From Kitagawia praeruptora (taxonomy: Eukaryota; Streptophyta; Magnoliopsida; Apiales; Apiaceae): DNA of 64,000 nucleotides. Positions 56,260 through 64,000 of this stretch are shown one piece after another. Below the pieces are notes generated by a model. It saw only the letters and a program-made list of their open reading frames with translations, was not told the origin of the DNA and made no database searches. Location of the stretch: positions 128,214,001 to 128,278,000 of the forward strand of contig CM075350.1 of assembly GCA_037693485.1 (NCBI GenBank), given 5' to 3'. Each line of letters begins with the position of its first letter. The first letter of the stretch is position 1. The translations under genes and the position numbers were made by a program.

Positions 56260-58770
56260 TAAAAATATTATGTACCCACACTAAGATTCTCTTAGCTTCT
56301 CTTAGGTGTTTTGTTAATTATTTTAAAATTGTGGTATTAGTTCTAAATGTAATACACCAAGATTCTCTTAGGTGTTTTGTTAGTTACTTTGAAATCGTAC
56401 TACTACTTTATTAGATATTTTATATTAAAATTCTACTAAAAAAATTTATTGATATACAATAAGTTTTGAATATAGTTAGGTACAAGTACAACATTATAAA
56501 TGATTCATCGAAACTTTAAGAAAACTTATAGATTTTTTTAATTACAATTCAATAATAACAAGATTCTCTTAGATGTTTTGTTAATTATTTTAAAATTGTA
56601 GTATTATTTTATTAGATATTTATATTAATTTTTTTAAAACTTTTGAGATTCTTCAAAGTATTATAATATTTCTATTTAGAATAATATTTTTCAATTTTTG
56701 AAATTTTTTCGAATTAGAATTTAATTTTTTTTGAAACACTATGTCACCTAATATTTCTAAATGTAATACACCAAGTCTTCTTTTAGGTACTTTGTTACTT
56801 ACTTTGAAACTGTAATACTAATTTATTAGATATTTTATATTACAATTCAACTACAAATTATATTGATATAAACTAAGTTTTGAATATAGTTAGGTACAAG
56901 TACAACACTATAAATGATTCATGGAAAATTTAAGAAAATTTATAGAATTTTTTTTCTTGAATTAGAATTCAATAATAACAAGATTCTCTTAGGTGTTTTG
57001 TTAATTGTTTTAAATTTGTATTATTAATTTACTAGTTATTTATATTAATTTTTTAAAACTTTTGAGATTCTTCAAAGTATAATAATGTTTCTATTTAGAA
57101 TAATATTTTTTAATTTTTAAGATTTTGTCGAATTAGAATTTAATTTTTTTGAAACACGTAAGAGAATCTTGGTGTGTCATAAATATTTCTAAATGTAATA
57201 CACCAAGTCTTCTTTTAGGTACTTTGTTACTTACTTTGAAACCGTAATACTAATTTATTAGATATTTTATATTACAATTCAACTACAAATTATATTGATA
57301 TAAAATAAGTTTTGTATATAGTTAGGTACAAATACAACACTATAAATGATTCATCAGAAATTTAGGAAAATCTATAAAAATTTTGTATTGAATTAGAAAT
57401 CAATTTTTTTTATATCATGTATTTTAAAATAATTCTCGAAATATTCTCAAAAAGATTATAAAAGTACATAAATTTACACGTAAGAGAATCTTGGTGTATT
57501 AGATGTTATTTTTATATTTAACTTAATTTGAAAAGAAATGTATAGTTTTGTTTTTTTTGAAAAGTCTATAAAAATATTATGTAACCCACCAAGATTCTCT
57601 TAAGTGTTTTGTTAAATATTTCAAAATTGTAGTATTATTTTATTATATATATATATATATATATATTAATTTTATTTAAAATTTTTGATATTCTTCAAAG
57701 TATTATAGTAATTCTATTTAAAATAACATTTTTATTTTTTAAGATTTGTTCGCATTAAAATTTAATATTTTTTGAATTACATAAGAGAATCTTGGTGTGT
57801 AACATAATATTTCCAAATGTAATTCAATTTTTAGAAGAAATGAATATTTTTTTTAAGAAAAGAAATATATAGAAACTTTATTAGATATTTATATTAAAAT
57901 TCTAATAATTATTTTATTGATATAAAATAAGTTTTGAATATAGTTAGACACAAGTACAACACTATAAATTATCATCGAAAATTTAATAAAATCTAAAGAA
58001 TTGTTTTATAGCATGTCTTTTAAATTAATTCTCGAAGGTATCTCAAGAAGATAATAAATAGAAATAAATTGATGTAATGATTTGAAAAACGTAAGAGAAT
58101 CTTGGTGCATTAGATGATATTTTTAGATGTAACTTATTTTTTAAAAAAAATATAATTTTCTTTTCTTTTTTTAAAAGGTATAAAAATATAATTTACCCAC
58201 CAAATATTCTCTTAGGGGTTTTCTTAAGCATTTTAAAATTGTAGTAGTCTTTTATTAGATATTTATATTAATTTTTTTAAAAAAATTTGAGATTCTTCAA
58301 AGCATTATAATATTTCTATTTAAAATAATATTTTTAATTTTTGGAAATAATTTTTTTTTGAAACACGCAAGAAAATCTTGTTGTGTAACAAAGTATTTCT
58401 AAATATAAATTGATTTCAGAAAAATGTATATTTTTTTAAAAAAAATATATAGAAATATTATGTAATACACTAAGGTTCTCTTAGGTGTTTTGTTAATTAC
58501 TTTGAAATCGTAATACTACTTTATTAGAAATTTATATTACAATTTTACTAAATATTGTATTGATGTAAAATAAGTTTTGAATATAGTTAGGCACAAGTAC
58601 AACACTGTAAATGATCATAAAAAATTTAAGAAAATTTATAGTATTTTTTTAAATTAGATTTCAATTCTTTTATAGCATGTCTTTTAAAATAATTCTCGAA
58701 AGAATCTCAAAAGGATAATAAAAGAAAATAAATTGATATAATGATTTGAAACACATAAGATTCTGTTAAA
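56260..58770 (+). repeat. right array of hairpin units (ACCAAGATTCTCTTAGGTGT motif)
   Basis: More than ten copies of CACCAAGATTCTCTTAGGTG followed by TTTTGTTAATTA, for example near 56280, 56350, 56566, 56979, 57590, 58200 and 58470. They alternate with the reverse form (GTAAGAGAATCTTGGTGT at about 57164, 57479, 57783 and 58090). A spacer with AAGTTTTGAATATAGTTAGG and ACAAGTACAACA recurs between units; it is the reverse complement of the left-array spacer. Confidence 0.75.
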
Positions 58771-58859
58771 AAATTGTATTAATTTAATATTACACCTAGT
58801 GTTTGAAGATAATTTTTTATAAGACTACCATGTGTTTTATAATGTTAAGATTTTATTAA

Positions 58860-59500
58860 AAAATCATTTAATTTAAATCTTATTACATTATTTTTTATTC
58901 AGCTTCTAAGAGATTTTTCAAGGTGTTTTGAATAATATTAAATATACTATTTTTGAGATTCTTTAAAGTATTTTGAGAATTTTTAAGATGATTTTTTATT
59001 CTATTTTTTAGATTCTTTAAGATGTTTTGAGTAACTTAAAATATACAAATTTGAGATTTTCTAAAGTATTTTGAGATTTTGTAGTGTTTTCATGGAACAT
59101 AAATTACTGAATTTTGTATACAACATTTTTTTATAGTTTCTTCGAAGTGTCTTCCAACCTTTGGATATTTTTAGAAATTTTATTTTTTATTTTAATTTAA
59201 AGTGTTTTTAAGAATATAAAATATTTATTTGTCATGTACCATATTTTTATTAAATTTCTTAATGTATTTCTTAGAATACATAAATATTAAATTTGTATAA
59301 AATATTGATTTTTGAGTTTTCCAAATTCTTTCCAACATATTAATTTTAAAATTATTTATTCGTTTTAGATATTTTTTAAGGCGTTCTTAATAATACTCTG
59401 AAATATATCATTTTAAGATTTTCTAAAGTGTTTTAACAATCTGTTAGATGTTTTAAAAATTCTATGAAATATTTCAAATAAATACCATTAAATTTTGTCT
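58860..59500 (+). repeat. right array of GAGATTCTTTAAAGTGTTTTGA repeats
   Basis: At least eight diverged copies of TTTGAGATTCTTTAAAGTAT-type sequence. Inverted counterpart of 51840-52420 and similar to 28250-28550. Confidence 0.65.
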
Positions 59501-60540
59501 ATTTTATTTAGTTACTTAACCAAAACAAAGATCAATGCACGCCAATGATGTTGCATTAGCAAATCAGCGACTTGTTTTCACCAATAACAATCTACAATGC
59601 CCCCTTTCCATCAACGAATAAAGATGTAGAATAAACTGATCTTGCAATAGGACCCATTCAACAGAAAGAACTGCATTCAATCCGAAGACATAGTCATCTA
59701 GCTGATTTCATGATTGACCATCCTCAACCAAAAAATTCTTGTCGCATATGGAAATGAAAAGAAAGAGTAGATATGAGAAAATATATATTACAAGCATGAA
59801 TTCTAAATCCTCTTGCATGAGAGGTACATAAGCTATTAGCAAAAAAATCAATACATCTACGTTCTTGTAACTTCAGTTTACAAGCAACAAAACCCATAAA
59901 ATCACTTAAAGCATATCATTGGTACTAAAATTGATAATCGTTGCATCTTGAACTAACACTTAAAGGCAACAACCTTTCAAAACACCCACCATGTAGAAAT
60001 AGTTAAAAGCATCATCTGCATCTTTGTTATTCAATAATCCAATCAGACAAAAATAATGATCTTTGAATACAAAAAATGAATTAATGCAGAACACCAAACA
60101 GAACACTAAATATGTATAGTAAACACCAAACAAAACACTAAACAAAAAAAAGATTTAAAACTGGTTTCAAAAATACTAGTTAAAAAGGACATGGTTCATC
60201 CTTACTTTGCAAAAACATGTAGAAGAATCCATTAGTTAAAAGAACTGAACAAAATTCTGACCTTATTATATCATTACAAATTGTATAGCATGAACACATA
60301 AAAGAATTCGTCTTACACGTAATTATAGCATTCAGAATTGTATTACACAGACATATAAATTGAAGATTTGGTTACAACTGTGATGAATCATTTCTATAAT
60401 TAAAAGAATTATGATTGTTGTCAATTACATCCGAGTTAACATCATACCATATTTACAAGAATCTGTTAGGTTTAATATAATAATAATGCAATATCATTAC
60501 CCTCAAAGTTAAAAGGAATCTCAAAAATGCCATTGGAGTT
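59501..60540. other. right unique part of the 10.5-kb element
   Basis: About 1 kb of less AT-extreme sequence with no homologue in the left unique part and no convincing frame; the longest, on the minus strand at 60145-59960, has no motif. Confidence 0.45.
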
Positions 60541-60926
60541 TATTATTTCTAATTTATAATAATGGATAATAATCTACGGTCATAAAGGTAGTCTCCTGGT
60601 TCTCTTGATATGGAGGTTCTCCCTAGAACCCTACAAATATATATATATATATATATATTTATTTATTTTGTGTACTTCGTGTCGTGTCGTGTACTTGAAG
60701 GGTAAATCCAAACCCGACACTAAATCTCGGTCGTGTACTTTCGTATTCGTGTACTTTCATGTCCGTGTACTTTCGTGTCGTGTACTAAAAATGCAAACCC
60801 AAACACTAAATTTTCGTGTCGTTTCGTGTCGTGTTTTCTTGTCGTGTTGAAAATTGTCGGGTCTAGTTTCAACCGGCAAGGATGCAACCATAAATTTGTG
60901 GCATTGAAATTTAGTTGTAATAAATA

Positions 60927-61199
60927 CTCCCTCCGTCCCATTTTACATGTCCCTTTTCTAAAATACACACATATTAAGATAAAGGTTAATTGGATAATAT
61001 TTTTCAACTACTACCCTTAATTAATACATTGTAAAATGAGAATAGTGTTAAAGTTTGAAAAAAGTCAAATTTTGGATACAATAAATGTAGGGATAGTTTT
61101 GGAAAATTACCTTACATTTGCATTGAAAAAAGAAAAGGGACATGTAAAATGAGATAAATTCATTTTTTAAAAGGAACATGTATTTTGGGACCGAGAGAG
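60927..61199. mobile_element. Stowaway MITE
   Basis: 273 bp, ends CTCCCTCCGTCCCATTTTAC and GGGACCGAGAGAG with TA on both sides (60925-60926, 61200-61201). The first 25 bases recur inverted before the right end (ACATGTAAAATGAG). Confidence 0.88.
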
Positions 61200-61201
61200 T
61201 A

Positions 61202-62388
61202 CTACGGAATGAAACAAGATTTTTTTTTTTTTTTTTGGTGAAGTACGGAGAAAAACAAGAATTGGATATACAGGATCATGACCAAATCACTTTTCTTAAA
61301 TACACTTTCAATATCATTTATTAAATGATAATTAAAATTTGTTGAATACACATCATTTTATTCTTCAATATCGGGATTCATCAATATCAAAATAGAATAA
61401 AGAAATATAAAATTTTAGATTTTATTTGTTTAATATAGGGTGTATGAATATTATATAATTCTCAACCGGGATTCATCAATATCAAATTAGGGTATGGAAA
61501 ATATGAAATATTATTATTTTAATATAGTTTTTTTTAATAATAGTGTTAAATTATTTTATGTATTTGGATTTAACACAAATATACATTTTTATAATATTTT
61601 CAGAAATAATATTATAAATATGTTTTTAACAAATTTTTAAATGATCAAAATATGTTTTCGTTGAATTATGTATATTAATAAAATTTAATTAAAATAGACC
61701 AGTTAGTTGAAAGGTAATGCTAGAGTACGCAGAAAATAAGGAATATTTAATAAATGATGTTTAGCTCAAATTAAATATATAGATTGAATAAAAAAAATTA
61801 TAAACTTATATTTAAATTTTTTTTTACCAGAAATCAAACGTGGATATGTACGTGTATATATGAAAAAATTGGTGTGAAAAAATATGTTAGGTGTCTTCCT
61901 TGCATTATAATGTCTATTTCCTGGGGATTACCTATTACTCTGAGTGTATTCTTTGTTAGTCGGTGGATATGAGTTTACTTGCCAATCTCCAATCTGGCCA
62001 TAGTTTCTAGAAGTAATGTTTAAAAATGTTATTTTTTACAAAATTTAATTATATAAATATCAATTTTAAAGTTTTTGATCAAAAAAATCAATCTTTTACA
62101 TATTTTTAAATTGGGTATTTATAATATATATTTGAAAAATAAATATCAGGTAAAAAAAAACGTAAAAAAAAATTAAAAGGAGCGCATTCCTTTCAAAAGT
62201 GATGTGCATTCCTTGAATGCGTAACACCTATATTTTTTTTTTGAAATTTTTTATGCAATACCTATTTATAAAATGTGTCATAATAGTACATAATTTGGAA
62301 ATGCATAATAAACTGGTATTTTTGATTATAAAAATCAGGATTTCTATTTGTATCAAAATTTTAAAAAAAAAAACAATACTGTTTTTGG
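61202..62388. other. AT-rich intergenic DNA
   Basis: No gene. A direct repeat CGGGATTCATCAATATCAAA occurs at about 61371 and 61466. T-run at 61221-61238. Confidence 0.5.
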
Positions 62389-62402
62389 CATTTTTTCATT
62401 TC

Positions 62403-62599
62403 ATTTTTTTTTTGATAATCCGGTGTCCGGGTCAGCTTGCGCGCACCTCGACTAATCCGGAGGGCATACTACTACACTCATACCCCCGAGCATGATAGCC
62501 CACTTAATTGCGGAGCGCCTCAGGGAATCGAACTCATGACCTCAAGATAGCAATCCTTAAGCGCCATTATCCGACCATCTGAGACAACCCGTGGGAATC
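62403..62599 (-). mobile_element. tRNA-derived SINE
   Basis: On the minus strand it starts GATTCCCACGGGTTGTCTCA, contains an A-box-like TCAGATGGTCGGATAATGG and a B-box GAGTTCGATTCCC, passes GGTGCGCGCAAGCTGACCCG (a motif common in plant SINEs) and ends in an A-tail (plus T-run, 62404-62413). The 14-bp duplication CATTTTTTCATTTC flanks it (62389-62402, 62600-62613). About 197 bp and non-coding; it needs LINE enzymes. Confidence 0.88.
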
Positions 62600-62746
62600 C
62601 ATTTTTTCATTTCTTGGTCAACGTTCATGTAGTGAAATCTTATTCGGCTGGTAGTTATGGGCAGTCTCACCAAAATGATGAGCAGTTACATATTAAGTTT
62701 TGTTTAAAGAGCATTTAAATTATTTTAAGTTAACATCAGATAGAGC

Positions 62747-63245
62747 TGTTAAGTCAAGTCCAAATAATAGTCCGAAGGTCGTTAGATGAGTTATCAGATA
62801 TGTACTAAGTGATACTAAGTGATAAGGATCTGAGACTCTGAGTAGATATGTTTTCTGTAACTAATCTTATCACATGTAAACAAACTTCTATGTATGACTT
62901 CTATATAAACATATCACTCATATAGATTTCATAAGAGTGATTTTCACCAAATCTTTTATAGCTTTTACTTGGTATCAGAGCTCAGGCACGCAGAGGTCAC
63001 GGGTTCGACTCTCTGCGACCCCCAATATTCTCAATATTTAATATGGACACGAAGGCAAGTTATGCTCCAAAGATGAGCGCCCGTGATCCACTCTTCGACC
63101 CAAAAATGGGCTTTAGAGTGAGGGGGAGTGTTAGAATATAATATAAGATCCATATAAGGCCTCCCTCTAACACCTTAAGGTTTTAGATGAGTTGGTTACT
63201 TAACATCTAACGACCTTCGGACTATTATTTGGACTTGACTTAACA
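62747..63245 (+). mobile_element. retrotransposon-like element with 42-bp perfect inverted ends
   Basis: Flanked by the 5-bp duplication AGAGC (62742-62746, 63246-63250) with TG...CA ends. The first 42 bases (starting TGTTAAGTCAAGTCC) are repeated exactly, inverted, at the right end. Inside there is a TATA-like CTATATAAAC (about 62902), a primer-binding site TGGTATCAGAGC (62970-62981), a tRNA-like stretch GGTCACGGGTTCGACTC, and a purine tract before TGTTAGAATATAATATAAG (63129). That is the layout of a miniature LTR retrotransposon whose two LTRs are no longer direct repeats. No coding capacity. Confidence 0.6.
62970..62981 (+). other. primer-binding site, initiator tRNA-Met
   Basis: TGGTATCAGAGC, followed by CTCAGGCACGC. 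It belongs to the miniature element around it. Confidence 0.75.
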
Positions 63246-63250
63246 AGAGC

Positions 63251-64000
63251 AATTATACCACACTTTAATTTTGTAAATTTACTCAAAAAGATAAATAATT
63301 ATATATTTGAAAAAGAATTAAACTAAGAAAAATCAAATTATGATATAGACTAAATTCAAACCGCATAAAATTCAAAACTTCATACGCGCGTCAGACATAT
63401 TTTTTATCCACACAAGGGTATACATTGATTAACATTTACGGTAACCTTCTTTAAAAAAAAAACATTTACCGTAACCTATTAACCGGGTAATGAAATGCAA
63501 AACCGATCCAAAGGTCAATTCGCTTATATTCTCGAATGTGAGCATCGTAAAAAATGAAATTTTAACGATACATTTTTCGATTTTCATTAAAAAATAAAAG
63601 AAAAAAATTATAATATGTATAGGCACAAAAATAAATTAGGAAACAAATATATGAAATAATTATAAATGATTTTTCTAGAAAAATTATAAAAAGAATATTT
63701 TTTGAAAAGTAACAAATTACATAAATTTAATTTGTAATTGGGGAACAAAATTCTAAATCACTGGGTACTTGCAATATTTGATGACTGTCTAAAGTTTGTA
63801 AAATACCAGTACGTTAATGGAGATTCAAGCTCAAAGAGATCACATTTCTTATTTCTACATTACAGAGAAGAATGAGTTTGTTACAGAGTTTGGAAAGAAG
63901 TAATCTATTATTGTAACACACTTGTCTATATATGGAGAACAAAAACAGTTATGATAAGTGAGTGAACATCTCAACTATAGATTCAATAAGTAACTAGTGT
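63251..64000. other. AT-rich right edge, no gene seen
   Basis: No long frame. A short direct repeat AACATTTACGGTAACC / AACATTTACCGTAACC lies at about 63431 and 63462. The last 170 bp are less AT-rich and could belong to a feature beyond the window. Confidence 0.4.

Larger units (their letters stand above)
50097..60633. mobile_element. 10.5-kb foldback-like element with inverted ends and opposed repeat arrays
   Basis: The left end TAGGGTTCTAGGGAGAACC is repeated, inverted, at the right end (60633 inward), and similarity continues for about 60 more bases (ATCAAGAGAAC, GACCGT.GATTA). Both ends abut (TA)n tracts (50071-50093, 60638-60659), so the insertion went into a TA microsatellite or used TA as target. 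Internal order: unique left part, arrays in one orientation (51.8-54.4 kb), a middle part with further end-like sequences (54.39 and 55.65 kb), arrays in the opposite orientation (56.2-59.5 kb), unique right part. No intact gene. Could be one foldback element or two related elements joined. Confidence 0.65.
49551..60865. mobile_element. hAT-like element split by the 10.5-kb foldback-like element
   Basis: Ends TAGACCTGTCAATT and, read inward from the right, TAGACCCGACAATT; flanked by the exact 8-bp duplication GTTTCAAC (49543-49550, 60866-60873). Subterminal zones on both sides are dense in CGTGTCGTGTAC motifs (49570-49700; 60670-60850). Without the insertion it is about 0.73 kb and non-coding. 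A purine-rich GAGAGA tract lies at 49920-50030. Confidence 0.88.

Noticed and set aside
52960..58770. CRISPR-like palindromic repeats
   Set aside because: Plant DNA, repeats and spacers too diverged and AT-rich, spacers are repeated instead of unique, and no cas genes.
50097..60633. Helitron
   Set aside because: Helitrons lack terminal inverted repeats; no TC start or CTRR hairpin end was found, and there is no Rep/helicase frame.
62970..63025. tRNA gene (GGTTCGACTC box)
   Set aside because: It starts with TGGTATCAGAGC, the complement of initiator tRNA-Met, so it is a primer-binding site region; no cloverleaf could be drawn.

Overview
The window is nuclear DNA of a flowering plant, most likely a eudicot: intron-rich host genes with GT-AG splicing sit in AT-rich DNA packed with plant-specific transposable elements (Tat- and Athila-type Ty3 elements, Ty1/copia, hAT, Stowaway MITEs, a SINE). 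I cannot name the species.

Layout. 1-3235 is the 5' part of a minus-strand Tat-type Ty3 element that runs off the left edge; its gag frame is still open but is split by a solo Athila-like LTR (850-2341). 3430-3626 is the right end of a hAT-like element. 3753-4542 is a two-exon RNase H-like gene (copy A). A hAT-like element (4638-18568, 8-bp target duplication) follows, and inside it sits a 13.45-kb Tat element (4985-18438) with decayed gag-pol on the plus strand and a separate antisense gene (13655-16053) that has its own TATA box and introns. 19027-~28550 is a (TA)n-associated element carrying a Stowaway MITE (19676-28093), which in turn carries a young gag-pro-only Athila-like element (19786-27989). 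29674-30222 is an intronless second copy (B) of the RNase H-like gene. 30677-35746 is an apparently intact copia element with identical LTRs and an unbroken 1420-codon polyprotein.

The host-gene island is 36.9-49 kb: an MNS5-type EDEM alpha-mannosidase (15 exons, 581 aa, 37583-42727; ER quality control) and a CBP60-family calmodulin-binding protein (7 exons, 557 aa, 44833-48933; transcription and defence signalling). A solo LTR lies about 0.66 kb upstream of the mannosidase, a MULE-like insertion lies in its last intron, and a (CT)n tract fills most of CBP60 intron 1.

From 49551 to 60865 a second hAT-like element is split by a 10.5-kb structure (50097-60633) with inverted ends and two opposed arrays of short hairpin-forming repeats. 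It has no intact gene and is the most unusual object here. The right edge holds a Stowaway MITE, a tRNA-derived SINE with a 14-bp target duplication, and a 499-bp retrotransposon-like element with perfect 42-bp inverted ends.

Relative ages read from LTR pairs by eye: Tat about 2% different, Athila-like about 0.5%, copia no difference seen. The two RNase H-like copies share flanking sequence on both sides, so they are a tandem duplication later pushed about 25 kb apart by nested insertions.
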